The notes: generated by a model from the letters alone, not told the origin. A DNA stretch of 64,000 bases from Amorphophallus konjac (GCA_022559845.1 JAHNEJ010001279.1:62001-126000), one strand, 5' to 3'; positions 35,136-46,486 are shown, counted from the first letter of the stretch. Translations and numbers: made by a program.

Positions 35136-37437
35136 TTATTTATTTTTGAGTCCTATGTAATTTTTATTTGAGTCATGTCATTATATTTTCCTTTTATTTG
35201 AGTCAAGTACTTAGGTTAAGAGTCATTTACATAAGTCATATGTCAATTGGGCCATTATATTAGCTAATTGGACCCAATTTAATGGGCGAGGCCCAGGGGC
35301 GCCCCTTTCCCCTTGGTAGTCTGGTCATTAGTCTAAAAGTCAGGGACTTATGTTTAAATGTGGGATTCCTATAAATAGGACCCCATTCCCCCACTTGAGA
35401 ACTATTGAATGAGATTTTGAATTTAAGCTTCCACAAAAATTGTGTGATTTCTCCCCCATAGAGTGTGATACTCCCTCTCTCTCCCCTCTCCTTCTCTCTA
35501 AAAGGGGCGACCCTTTCTCTCTCCTCCCCTCCAAATTTTGAAATTCTCTCTCTCCTCTCCATTCACTTCTCATTAAGACCCCTCTCCCCTCCTTATACTC
35601 CATTCAATTGCCCCATAACTTTCCCCATCTTCCAAATCAACCTTTGGTATTCCTAGGCACCCCTTCACTCTCTCCAAGCCATCTTTCCCCTTCCCAAGCC
35701 AACCTTTCACATCCCCAAGGCCCTAATTGAATTCACCACCCCTTTGAGGGCTATGCCCTAGCCTTTCCCGCTCCCCCAACCTCCCTTGGTCGCAGCCCCC
35801 ACCTCCCCTCCACTTGGCTTGGCCGACCCCCATCTCCCTTCCCCACTCACCCTAGGCCGCACCCCTCTCCATCCCCCCCACTCCCTGCTTGGCCGGACCA
35901 GACCCCACCCTCTGCTAGCTCCGCCCCCCTCCCTCTCCTAACCACACCCATCAACCCCCAAAATCCCCCTCCACCTTCCACAGCCATTGGCCCTCACCCC
36001 ACTCCATTCCTTTCACCCCTTCCACCCACTATCAACACCTAACATCAACCTGCTCAGTCTAGTTCGCAAGCAGCAGTAGAGGCCCGAGTTGCAGACTTGA
36101 CCACGACAACACCTCAAGGATTCAAGCAGCAAATTTTATATTGGTGGAAAGCTCGTCCAAGAAACTTCGCAAGCGAGGTGGTCCCACCTCCATTTGACAT
36201 CAGTGCTGTTCGGTAGAGTAGTCCTCGCCAGACTGCGCCGACTATCTCTGGCAGACAGCTAGAGACGACTTGTAGCAGCTCTCACGACCATATCGATAAG
36301 GATCTTGGTGCGCCATTTGGCTGGAGAAAAGCACTACCAGTCCTATGTACAACGCATCAAGCGGGGCATCGTTCGGAGTTTGGAGCTACCCGTTCCAATT
36401 AATCTCCCCCAGGTGCGCAGATCCGTCCGGTCAGAGCCAGCAGAGATACCACCCACTCTTCGAGCTATTTCTCTCTGCTCCGACCTCCCCCGGTGATCTC
36501 CCTAGTTTTTGCTCGAAGAGGACTCGATCACGGTCGCATCTGTTTTAGTCCCGCTTCGTTTGGACTTCTGGAGTGCTTGTAGTCATTTCTTCTTCCTGCT
36601 ACAGTGCTCTGGAATCTGTCCCGGCCATCGGCGACATCTAGAAATCCCAAGAAAATTCAGGAGCCCTCCCGGCTCAATCAGTGAAGATTTGGCACTGGTT
36701 TCGACGACTTCCGAGCTCAGGAGAGCCCGTGGCAGCGTTAGCAGAGAGTACCTATCAGGCAGTCACAGAAGCGGGCAGAACCGGCGAAGGGATCAATCGT
36801 CTTCTTCCTTAGCTACCCTCCCTTCCCCGCCTGGCTGGCTTAGCGCCCCTCCCTGCGTGGAGGTAGTGTCTGATTGTACTCTTATTCTCCCCACCCCGAG
36901 TTCCCCCTTCTGCGAGAGGAGTAGTCCATGTAATCTATTAAACAGGGAGAAGCTTCACCGACGCAGTGTGCGGGGAACCCACACTTCCCCGCTCCCCCAC
37001 GTCTCCGAACGGGGTTGGTTTCTTCAAACCGACAGGGTAAGCTCTAAACCCTTGCTCTCATCTCAGTTCTTGTTTATTTAATATCCGTAGAATTGCTCCG
37101 CTGGCGGTGAGAGAGCGCCTAACCCTGGAGCTCCCAGCTTGCGTATGGTCACCGTAGAGTTGTGAGAGAGAGAGTGACCCAGTGCCCCTTTCGCACCTAG
37201 CTAGCCCCTTGAGTGTGGGAACCGTACCCTTGGGAGAGCAACCCTAGCCTTGTTGGCCCTCTACCAGCAAGGGTCTTGTTCCACCACCTCCACTTGGCAT
37301 CATCAGGTCACCCTGGGGATTGTGTGCGCGACGATGGTTCGGCAAGTTACGCGATTCGCTCTTGTGCGTTGTGTTTGCGTGATAGGTCCAAGGATCCACA
37401 ACCTAGTTGCTGCATTTTCATAAGTGGTGTCACATCA
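35062..37437 (+). repeat. E1 3' LTR
   Basis: 2376 bp, TGATGGGGTCATCACC to GTGTCACATCA. It is collinear with 9935-12305 but strongly diverged: long stretches near the 5' end match only loosely, and the 36149-36600 block is perhaps 80% alike. The 5' end is closer to E1' (1-1751) than to its own partner LTR, sharing for example 'catccggcatggtctagttattta'. Confidence 0.88.
35370..35377 (+). promoter_or_regulatory. TATA box of the E1 3' LTR
   Basis: TATAAATA in TTCCTATAAATAGGACCCC, equivalent to 10236-10243, and followed by the same kind of C/T-rich leader (35465-35560). Confidence 0.7.
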
Positions 37438-38535
37438 AAGAGAATACATGTCAAAAAAGCAAAAATCCATCTGGCGCCGCCGTATGAGCCCATCGCTCGG
37501 CTAACTCGGTTAGCCTTCCTGCGTCCAGCCACTGACTCTGCCTCGTGCAGAAACTGACTCGGATAAAGGATAGTCGACCCCGTTGGCACGGGTAACGCGG
37601 AACGAAGGTGACAGAGGGATTAGGAAGAAGAAGGCTACCTTCCAAGTTGAACAAGAAAGATGAAGGGGAAGAGAAAGCCAACTAATAAAAGAGGATGTCG
37701 AGAGGCACCCTCCGAAGAGTGAAAGAAATGATGAGAAGGGCAGAAGAGAGAGAAAGAGGTTACGGGGAGAAAGAAGGAGAAGAAGGAAGTGGAGAGGAAT
37801 CTTGAGGAATCCCCTCCAGAGAGTGAGCGGGAAGGGACGGGTGAAAGGGATGCCTGATTCCCCCATCCGTCCGCCATCACACCCCCTCCCCGCAAGCGCC
37901 GATCGGAATTGATAAAACAGGGCGACGTGCTTCCACACGTCGAACCCCCTTTAAACCTGCCCGTCGGCCGTCGAACCCCCTTCAAACCCAAAGCAGCAAG
38001 GACTCTCTGCCCTCCATCGTTGGCAGCTTCGTCTTCCAGAACGTCTTCCATGCTTCAAATTCGACGGCACAACGCTTCGTGAAGAAGGAGAGAGAGGAAA
38101 GACTGTCAGAGAAAACCCTAAGCGATGGAGAGGGAGAGACGCCCTTCAAACCTTTTATAGGCGAAGGGAGGTTACTTACCTTAAATGATTCTCCCCTCGA
38201 AAACATGCTAAAGGGACTTCACCCTACGAACGGTCACCTCAGACTCCTCGGTTCCATCCCAGCGGGACACATGAAGCGGCTGGGCAGTTAAAGCATGAGA
38301 AAACGGAAAGACACCCTGTCAGACGCCCGCCCAACCATCATGCGAGATCCACGCAGAAAGTATCAGCACTTTCCAACTACTGCGGATACGCTGGTCAAAC
38401 TATGGCAATGGTGGTACAAAAGAGTTAAGTCTTCATCATAACGCTACTGCCTTACATTTTTTCCTTTACACAACAAGAGAAGTTTTTTCTTCAAAATAGG
38501 AAAAACATACAAGGAGAAAAAGCAAAACAGATACA
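37438..38535 (+). other. E0 post-pol region, right of E1
   Basis: Sequence of E0 between the E1 insertion and the antisense ORF. It starts with the imperfect target copy AAGAG. It contains an isolated 'TCTGGCGCCG' (37470-37480) that recalls the E0 primer site but has no LTR end beside it. On the minus strand a TATAAAA (38153-38159), a pyrimidine-rich stretch and an ORF of 138 codons (38051 to 37635) follow in order. I do not recognise that protein; its second half is Ser/Phe-rich and of low complexity, so it may be chance. Confidence 0.5.
38153..38159 (-). promoter_or_regulatory. Possible minus-strand TATA box in E0
   Basis: Minus strand CCTATAAAAGG followed by a C/T-rich leader with 'TTAGGGTTTTCTCTG' and then ATG 38051. 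The arrangement resembles a plant core promoter, but nothing recognisable lies downstream. Low confidence. Confidence 0.35.
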
Positions 38536-40529
38536 TTAGGCCTCTGGCCCATCCTGAGGCTTGGAAGTGGAAGGCTCGGACGGTCTTCCCCCGGCACCCT
38601 CGGCGACGATCGACCCTGGCACTGACCCCACCGGCGTGGGAACTGCCTCGGTTGCGCGCCCTCCCGAGGCATCCGGAGTTGGAGACCCCTCGGACGAAGA
38701 GTCCCCTAGGTCTCCTTCCTCCGACGCCGAACTAGAGGAACCGGAGGATGACAAATCCGAGTCATAGCATTGCCCGGATGGAAAATTGATTGTCTCGGAC
38801 GCCTGTTCCTCCGCATAAGAGATGGCTCGATCATAGCCTTGCTTGAATCCCTTGCGGATGCCTCGGCGAAGTGCTGACTCATAGTAGGGGAGGGCAACCT
38901 TCTTAAGGTCGACCCGGTAGGCCTCCGAGCGTTTGTATTGCTCGAGTGCCTCCGCCCCGGCCGATTCCACCCTACCAGTGAGTTCGGCCTTCTCCCGCTC
39001 CGCCTCAGCCAACCTCCACTCTGCCTTGACTGACCGCTTCTCCGCCTCAGCCCGATCAGCCTCGGCCTCCCGCCGAAGGCGCATGGCTTCCTCCGCCCGG
39101 CCCAATAGCTCGGCGCGCTCAGCCTCCCACTGGCCGTCTAGCTCGGTATGGGCCATGCGCTCCTCCTCCAGAAGCCGACTCTTCCTCTCGAGTGACTCGC
39201 GGGCCCAAGCCAGTTGCTCAGTCAGCGACCGGGCATCCGCCCGGCTCACCCTCACCAGCTCCTTGACTGTAAAGAGCTCTCGTCAAAGCTCGTCACGCTC
39301 CTCGGTGAGCTGAGTCACCTTCCTGTCAGACCCAACAAGGGTCCAGGCAAGGGTCACCCACTCTGACTTCGACCGAGCGTAAGCTTCAGCCATAGTGGCC
39401 CCCATCCGGGCCAAGATCAAGCCGCCCTCCATAACCAACTCGAGGGTCACGGGCGGGGAGCGTTGCCTGTCTCCTCCCTTCACTACCTTCGCAGCTATGC
39501 TGCAACATCTCTGATACAGAGGGCCCTGGATGCCCAGCCTCTCCAGAGCTGCCGAAATAAGGGCCCCCCCTCCGAGCGGTATCCCCTCAGGAGCCCCGCC
39601 GACCAGCCCGGATCGAGCCACTGCTTCATCCGCCCCTCTTGCCTCGGTCGGTTGGGGCTGTGTCACCGCTCCTCGCGACCCCCCGGCCTCGACCGGCTCG
39701 GCCCCTGCGCCGCCACCCGAAGCGTCACCCACCTCGATCAACGCTCCAATCTCGGCCGCGGTCCCAGAGTCGCCCGCTTCAACCCCGGCCCCCTCGGTTC
39801 CTGCTGAGGGGAGAGCTGATCCAACGCCGCCGCCCCCAAAAGTGGCCCTGGCCTCCTCGGCCCCCTCTCGCTCGGCGGATGGGGGAGCCAGCCCAACAGG
39901 GTCGGCCCTATCTCGCTCGGAAGAGGGAAGAGCCACCGAGCCAGAGTCAACTTCGACAGCGGGGATAGACCCGGCCTTCTTGGCCCGCTTCTTGGCCTTC
40001 ACGGCGTCCCGCATCATGCCCTCCACGGGATCTTTGCCCTTCGACCCCCATGGCCTGGAAGACCCCTCCTGGGCCATCCCTTGCCCTTATCTCAGGCTCG
40101 GGAGCGTCCCTCGGGAGCTCGCGACTCGTCGGCAGCCGAGTCATCATCAAGATCGATCACCTTCCGTTCGGCCGCAGGCTCCTCCTCCACAGCCGGCCGC
40201 CTGGCGTCTACGCAGAAGAAGATATGGTCAGGAAAAGAAAATGGTCTCATCATCCGACGAAGAAGTTGATTCATGGCGTCCGAACCTGTCAGCCGTAGCC
40301 GCGTGAGAAGGCACCACTCAATCTTCTCCAGAGTAACCAGCTCCTCCGTGGACTGGCGATGCTTCAGCAAAATGGCCGCATACTCCTCCACATCCGAAGA
40401 GAAATGCTTTCGAGACTCCGAAGTTTCTAGCGGAAGAGGAAGCTATCGAACCACCTCTACGGTTATCTCCGCCAACTCTGCGAACACCGCTGCAAGCCTC
40501 TGCTCTTCCCTCGTGTCCTCACGACGCAT
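38536..40529 (-). pseudogene. E0 antisense ORF (aORF), coiled-coil rich, about 660 codons, broken
   Basis: Runs against gag-pol, between E1 and the 3' LTR. ATG 40529 begins 'MRREDTREEQRLAAVFAELAE'. A TAG interrupts near 40446, a frame change lies near 40085 (stop after 'EGRSRA', next frame 'MAQEGSSRPWGSKGK'), and a TGA at 39283-39285 (probably CGA to TGA) splits the rest. The last two pieces are in the same frame. The C-terminal third is a long Ala/Glu/Arg coiled coil ('EAMRLRREAEADRAEAEKR') followed by 'ALRRGIRKGFKQGYDRAI' and an acidic Ser-rich tail. An antisense ORF here is known for several Tat-lineage elements, and its function is unsettled. A central segment about 39500-39600 ('LGIQGPLYQRCCSIAAKVVK') looks globular. 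Confidence 0.75.
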
Positions 40530-40610
40530 CAAAGAGCCTTAAAAGCAAGCACGAAGGAGAGCAAAACCCTAAAATGGAGGGAGTCTGGAACGACAACAAG
40601 CGCACAACGC

Positions 40611-40620
40611 CTATATTCCC
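40611..40620 (-). promoter_or_regulatory. Possible TATA-like element of the E0 antisense ORF
   Basis: Minus strand GGGAATATAG about 85 bp before ATG 40529. 'TTTTAGGGTTTTGCTCTCC', a typical plant leader sequence, lies between them. It lies outside the LTR, so the antisense ORF could have its own promoter (inference). Confidence 0.35.
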
Positions 40621-40817
40621 ACGCGGAAGGCGGCGCATCATTCTGACCTCCGAGAAAAGGGAGCCCCTTCATTTCAAATCCGTCAAGATTATCATTATTA
40701 CGGGCCCAGGTGACCACGACACGTGGCTTCTTAACACCGCCAGATCTCCACCCACCCGAGCCACTCTGGTCCAAAACCCTAACGGCTACTCTTCCGAGCC
40801 TACCAAGGCTCGGGAGT

Positions 40818-40831
40818 AGCAGGGGGACAAG
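40818..40831 (+). other. E0 polypurine tract
   Basis: AGCAGGGGGACAAG directly before the 3' LTR. The purine-rich bases after it (TAGAGAGAGGG) belong to the LTR, as shown by the matching start of the 5' LTR (TGGAGAGGGGG). Confidence 0.7.
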
Positions 40832-41609
40832 TAGAGAGAGGGATTTATGTAGCCCATCTAAGAGCGGCTGAACCAGGTCCAATAAGACCAAACGAGGCCC
40901 AGCTCATCTAAGTGACCACCCCGTAGGGCTCACTTAGCATAAAAGCCCAATAAGACCACTCGGGATCAAGCACTTCCTCGGCGGCCATTAGGCTCAGAAG
41001 GCCTGAGCGTCAGTCCGATCGGAGGAAGACCCAAGCCCGACCTATCCCCCTCGCCGGGATAAAGGCTAGCGCCCCGCGCCCACACCGACCGAGCCACATC
41101 CGAGCTATGCCTATCACCCAGATAGGGTTGGCACTCTTCATGCTTGGGTCGGCCGACGATTGCTTATCCACGCTACCGTTGAGAGCCCTTTATGAGCAGG
41201 AGTTCACAAAGATAAGGGACCCACGAATCCTCAAGGCTATAAAGAGCCCACGATGAGGACGTAAAGAGCCCACGTCGAGGACGTAACCCCCGCCTGAAAC
41301 TCCTCAGCTTATGGGACTCATGAGGCTAGCACACTATTTAAACTGGGGACTCCCTCCAGTGAAAGGTAAGGCCTATACACGCCTAAAACTCCCTGAGCAG
41401 GAACCACTTCACCACCTTGGTGGAGAGGGATCTCGTGCATCTCCTTCCTCCTTCTTTCATAGCTTCCACCACTACTCTACTGACTTAGGCATCGGAGGGT
41501 TTTCCCAGGGAACCACCCTTGGGCCCTCTGATCTGTTTCCCTTCCTTCCAGTTCACTGATCGGTGATCATCCCCCTAGCTCAGGACTAGCGCGAGATAGC
41601 CCCTCTTCA
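40832..41609 (+). repeat. E0 3' LTR
   Basis: 778 bp, collinear with 3580-4358. The first two bases are TA rather than TG, a change after insertion. Ends CCCCTCTTCA followed by the target copy GGCCT. Confidence 0.92.
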
Positions 41610-41768
41610 GGCCTATTTAAAGATTAATTTATTTAAATAAGTATTGGGATTTATAATTAGATTTTAATTAATCTACAGTTCATTTAATAGCCCATTATCC
41701 CTTTTTAAGTGCTTAATAATTCTATTTAAATCTAGAAAAAATTTAGAAAATTCTTGGGCGTTACATTC
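41610..41768 (-). repeat. First 159 bp of the E2-like LTR split by E0; 3' LTR of fragment X
   Basis: Minus strand TGTAACGCCCAAGAATTTTC at 41768, reading down into the E0 target site at 41610 and continuing at 3579. It corresponds to TGTAAAGTCCCGAAATTTTT of E2. Bases 41610-41614 are E0's second GGCCT. Confidence 0.82.
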
Positions 41769-43253
41769 CTGAACTACTCGGATGTCCTCTATCTTGGTCT
41801 CCTTAACTTCTGTGACACTCACAAAAGCTAAAAATGCAACACACTATTTCTTTAAGAGCTTACTAGCTCGAAGGGCCGAAATCATGGGTGACTTGTTTCG
41901 ATTCCAAGGACTAGTATAAACAAGTTCTGGAATGTCCTTAAAGGTAACCTTGCCATTCTGACAGTCGACCACTGCCTTGTGTGTGGATAACCAATCGGCT
42001 CCCAATATGACATCATATTTCTTCATATTTAGGCATATTAGGTCAGCAGGTAGGTTCCGTCCTTTTATCAGAACTTCACAATTTAAGTAGTGATGTGCGA
42101 TGTCGGATTCGTTTCGGAGTGGTGTCGAGACAACTAAGTCTATTCACTTCGGTTCCATAGGTAAAGGATCAGCAAACTTCTTGGAAAGGAAAGAATGTAA
42201 GGTGTCGGTATCAAACAAGACATGAGCAGTCTTAGAACAAATATTTAGTGTACCTTCTATCAGTCCTCCTTCATCTTGTTCCACCTCCTGAAGAGCTTGG
42301 AGACGTGCATTCTTCTTCACCGGGCGCTTCTCGTCTCCGACTTGATCATTGAGTAACGGACAATCGGGAATCCGATGCTCACGGCTCCCACAACGGAGAC
42401 AAGCTCCGAGTCTTCTCCAGCATTTTTCGGCCTTATGCCTGACCTTATCACAATGGTGGCAAACTACCTTTGATGGTGTGGTAATGATGGAGAAAGGCTT
42501 GCTAGCCTTCTTGAGCTTCTTTTCTTGTGAGGATTCTCCCCCGGAAGTTGTCCTCTTCTTATTGAAAATTGGCTTAAAGGTGCCCGAGCTTGTAACTTGT
42601 TCCTTCTTATCTTTCCCACGGATCTTATCTGACAACTCCGTGGCATCCTCCAGTAGCTGAGCCTGACGTACAATCTCCGAGTAGACTTTGATGTCCATCG
42701 GAGCCAATTAAGTTATGAATTATGGCCGAAGCCCATTAAGGAAACTCCAAGCCTTCATCTTCTCTATATGTACAAGATGCGGTGCATACCTCAATAGACG
42801 AGAAAACTGAGCCTCGTATTCAGCAACAGATAATGTCCTTTGCTTTAGTGAGGTGAATTTCGCCACCTTCTTCTCTTGAATGCGGTCTGAAAAGTATTTA
42901 TTGTTGAAGTAATCAACAAACTCGCCCCATGTGACTTGTTCGTGGGGCAAAGTAGCTTCTACTGACTCCCACCAGAATCAGGCGTCCCGCTCTAGTTGGA
43001 AAGTTGTTAATAGAACCTTCTCTTCGTTCGTGCATTGCATAACACGGAATATACGTTCAATCTCCCTGATCCAATGCTCGGCATCATCCGGATCAGTTGA
43101 ACCAGTAAACTTGGGTGGGTTCATACTATGGAAACTCCGGTGGAGATCACCAGCTCCCCGTTGAGCTCCGCCTTGTGCCACTTGTTACAGCGCCTGAGTA
43201 AGTCCTTGGACGGTCTGCTGCATTTTGCGCCACTGAGCACGTTCGGCAGCCAT
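41769..43253 (-). pseudogene. gag: X gag-protease fragment (degraded)
   Basis: ATG 43253 opens 'MAAERAQWRKMQQTVQGLTQ', the same start as E3 gag. The capsid has 'NPPKFTGSTDPDDAEHWI' and 'YFSDRIQEKKVAKFTSLKQR', then the knuckle 'CHHCDKVRHKAEKC' (Gly replaced by Arg) and 'CLRCGSREHRIPDC'. The protease active site is 'LFDTDTLHSF', where DTG has become DTD. The protein continues to 'YDVILGADWLSTHKAVVDC' and 'EVKETKIEDIRVVQE', then meets the LTR at 41768. Stops include one after 'GLTQAL' and one before 'ELITQL'. RT should follow and is absent. Related to E3 by motif order. Confidence 0.88.
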
Positions 43254-43402
43254 GATCCTACAAGATGAATTAACTATATTAATATATAATTATCTCACAG
43301 TTTTGAAATCCTTAAGTTGACTTAACCCATGGCTCTACCCATCTTACCGGGTAAAAGGTACACATCTATCCTTGGACTTGGGTTTTCCTGGGAATTGAAA
43401 TA

Positions 43403-43419
43403 CCTAGGCTCTGATACCA
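43403..43419 (-). other. X primer binding site
   Basis: Minus strand TGGTATCAGAGCCTAGG, seven bases from LTR-A. Intact initiator tRNA-Met complement, so LTR-A was the 5' LTR of X. Confidence 0.9.
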
Positions 43420-45020
43420 GAAAAACTGTCACGCCCTGAATGCGAAAGGAATCTGGTATACGTGATGAGTTTATATCAATCATGTCAATCAGAGCAAAAG
43501 TATATTCGACACAAAGATAGAGTGCGCATAAGTAATGATAACCAAGTCTTTTATAAATCATAAACTTTCAAAGTACTTCTATTACAACTCGAGATGAAAG
43601 CACTAGGACTCAAAGAAAAAGTACAATGGATGACTCAAGAAAATAGAAAAGACAAGACAAGATAACACTTTGACGGTTGGAATGGCTCTAAGCTCTTCAC
43701 TCATTCTCTTTCCCGTTTTCATCTGAATGATCCTCGTCATCAGAGTTACCTGAAAAATAGGGAAAAAGCACTAGGTGAGCAAACGCTCAGTAGGAATTAT
43801 ATCTCAAGTGCTAGCTTGCTTTAAATAAATTACATGTTGCATGGATGTAAGTAAAGCTATGCATGTTCGTGTGAAAAGACAACAGAGAGAGAGTGTATAG
43901 CAAGGGATAATTTAGAATGAACTAGCAAGATATCCAAGATTTCATGTAATTATATCAATATAGGCAAGCATGTACGTTTATCAAGTAATGTTGAGAATTG
44001 AATATCACGTTATCAAGAAAGCAAGTAAATACCCTTTTCGGGCCACGCGAGTCGAGTCAAGTCAAGCACGAGTCAAGTACGATTCAAGTTGTGGAATGCC
44101 ATTCAATCTAGCTAGTCATGCACTTCGGTGCAATGCCACACCGTGATCATTACAACTCCCATGGGCACAAGTACTTTCGGGTACTCCTCCTAGGACCAGA
44201 TCGGGCCCTATAAGCACAAGCATTGAGTCATGTATTTTCAGCATCCACTATAGTTATAGCCAGTATAGAATTCCAAGGGAATTGCTCTTGTAGGAATTTT
44301 AAGGTAGATCTTGTGGAATAGAAACTCAAGGATAGAACTTGTTACGTAGGGACGTACTACGATCAAAATGGTACAGTCACGATACTCATTGAAAATTGGG
44401 TGAAATTGGCTCCCTAGTGGGTGCCATGATATCAAGAATAAGCGCTCACATACATATGGTCGCTTGTTCTTTATACACGATAAGGTAGAAAGAATGTGTG
44501 TCTACATAGAGGCACAAAATCCTTAATTGATAGCAATGATATGGTTTTCCCATCTCATTATCTCAAGAAACATTCTCACGGTATCCCAATAGCATACCAT
44601 GAGGGCCAGTTTACCATGCTTCTTTAGAGTGACATGGCAAGCTAAAGATGTGTCATGGGTTTAGTGGTACAACCTACTCGGCTGCCTTGAGGGAATCCAA
44701 GGCTAGCGGAGTCTTACGGAGGTCTCTATGATAAAATCACCAGTCTGAAGGAAGGAATATCCCACGGAGGGTTCATCTATCACCGAGAAATAGTGGGATA
44801 ATCGATAAAACACCGAGAAACGTGAGACTATACTCACGGATTGGAACATAATGCCAATAGATAACACATTGAGATGAGCTACAGAGAAACAATGGAAATC
44901 AGGAAGCAAGAAAATGGCACCTGGGGTAATGTCTTCATTTTATAAAATAGCACCCTGGACAGGGTCACTATTTCATTAAGTAACGACCCTCCGTTGAGTC
45001 GTTGTATCTAGGTTACATAT

Positions 45021-45022
<2 letters not shown>

Positions 45023-45078
<56 letters not shown>
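45023..45078. repeat. (AT)28 microsatellite
   Basis: 56 bp of perfect AT dinucleotide within LTR-A; absent from LTR-B at the matching place. Confidence 0.97.
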
Positions 45079-45080
<2 letters not shown>

Positions 45081-45980
45081 ATTTTCAAACATTTTCATGT
45101 GCAGGTGAATGGCGCCCTGGCCTAAGTCTTCAATTCAATATATAGCGCCCTAGTCAGGGGCGCTATTTAAAATAGTGCCTTAGGTGCAGTCGTCATTTAT
45201 TTCCTATGAATTTTGATATGAATAGTAGCATTTTTCCAATAAAAATAATTTTGCAAGAGTGAACACATTGACAGGTAGAGAAAAATAGCAGGAATCTAGC
45301 AGTGTACTCATGCATTAGATTACACATCAGGATTCATGGTTATTAAAATTTAAAGATGGTGTACTTATTTAATTACTGAAAGAATAACAACTGTGTGTAC
45401 AGTCATTTTATGAAAATAGCGCCCTATAGAGGGGCGCCCTTTTACTGAAACTCTGAAAAACGAAGCAGAAACAACTGAAAGCCAATCTATCAAACATATA
45501 TGCATGCTCACGATCTAAAGTTATTAGGTTGGGCTTGGTAGTTGAGAACACCAACCTTTATTGGTTGTCTGGGAATGACGAACTAAGCTAGAAAAAGATA
45601 TATATAACTGCAATAGAGGCATGGGCTGAAGAAAATAACAAGAGCAGCAGCAGCTCTTGATCAGGAAGCGATGAAGAGGAAGAAGTAGTAGCAGGGCTTC
45701 TTCACGACTATACGTCGGTCAGCAATTACTGCAATGGCAATAGCCTCAGTAGCCATGCTTGTAGAAGGGAGTGGAAGTAGCACGGGTACTTCTCCTCTCA
45801 GCCACGACAAACGATGATGAAGTAGAGGGATAGAAGCTCCTCTTCATGCCGTTGGTAGCAGCAGCAACGTAAGAAGGCGATGGAAAGAAAAGGAAGGCGA
45901 TGATGATGTCAGGAACAATACGAGCAGCAAGTCGACGCTGAAGAGTATTTTCAACCATTTTGCTCATCTGACTGGGGTAG

Positions 45981-45988
45981 TATTTATA
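45981..45988 (-). promoter_or_regulatory. TATA box of LTR-A
   Basis: Minus strand TATAAATA in CTCTATAAATACTACCCC. LTR-B has TATATAAA in the equivalent place (49871). Confidence 0.65.
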
Positions 45989-46486
45989 GAGAAAAGGTTT
46001 GAACGAGGGCTTGGAGTTTGATCAGGAGTAATATTCCCATGTAAAGAATCCTATTGCAACTAGAATTTCCTACGTAAACAACCTACTTCGATCCGATCTT
46101 TCTCGAATCAACTACCTATATCATAGTTTGAACAAAACACTACAGTTGGCTTCCTAAAATCACTCTCAGGTAAATGGCACCCTGACCAGGGTCTCCATTT
46201 CATTGAATAGTGCCCTATCTAGGGGGCGCCCTTCACTCTACCCCTTGTCAACGAATGCTGCTACAGTCTTTGGAGAATGGCGCCCACTCAGATGGGCTTC
46301 GTTTGATAAATTGGTGCCCTATCAAGGGGCGCCCTAACCCTTAGTCCATTTGGTTTTAAGGGTAAGGCTCATTTGGGTGTGCAAGAGACCTAATTGTGTA
46401 TGAGGTGTTGTGGGTATGGTCTGGACCTTGACTAAGTATCTATCTAGGTAGGATTTTTATTCCTTCAATTTACTAAGGTTGCTACA

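Larger units (their letters stand above)
9935..37437 (+). mobile_element. E1: LTR element with gag-chromodomain frame and no catalytic pol, itself split by E2 and E3
   Basis: LTRs at 9935-12305 and 35062-37437 begin TGATG and end CATCA. A TGGTATCAGAGC primer site follows the 5' LTR. Flanking pentamers are AAGAC and AAGAG, an imperfect target duplication in E0. Once E2 and E3 are taken out, the internal region is only about 3 kb and one frame runs through it. It encodes a gag-like N-terminus, a Pro/Thr-rich linker, an unrecognised domain, a short repeat region, and an integrase C-terminal domain plus chromodomain. No protease, RT, RNase H or integrase core is present. The LTRs differ much more than those of the surrounding E0, so a simple single insertion is doubtful. 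Confidence 0.85.
3580..41609 (+). mobile_element. E0: Tat-lineage Ty3/Gypsy LTR retrotransposon carrying nested insertions
   Basis: Flanked by a perfect 5-bp target duplication, GGCCT at 3575-3579 and 41610-41614. LTRs are 779 and 778 bp, beginning TGGAGAGGGG (TAGAGAGAGG in the 3' copy) and ending CCCCTCTTCA. A primer binding site TGGCGCC... follows the 5' LTR, and a purine tract precedes the 3' LTR. The order is gag, protease, RT, RNase H, archaeal-type RNase H, integrase, insertion E1 (9935-37437), antisense ORF, 3' LTR. The second RNase H and the antisense ORF are features known for the Tat lineage. The LTRs are roughly 93% identical by eye in the part compared. Many stops and frameshifts make it non-coding now. 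Confidence 0.92.
43427..46486 (-). repeat. LTR-A, shared by X and Y
   Basis: Minus strand TGTAGCAACCTTAG (46486) to AGGGCGTGACA (43427), 3060 bp. It has blocks in common with LTR-B, the E3 LTR ('cccatgggcacaagtactttcggg') and the E2 LTR ('ggatattccttcc'), a TATA box at 45981, an AT microsatellite, and palindromic modules with GCGCCCT/AGGGGCGC arms. Short open frames here are not genes. Confidence 0.82.

Noticed and set aside
37470..37480. TCTGGCGCCG as a primer binding site of a further element
   Set aside because: The base before it is not an LTR end: E1's LTR ends at 37437 and has its own tRNA-Met type site.
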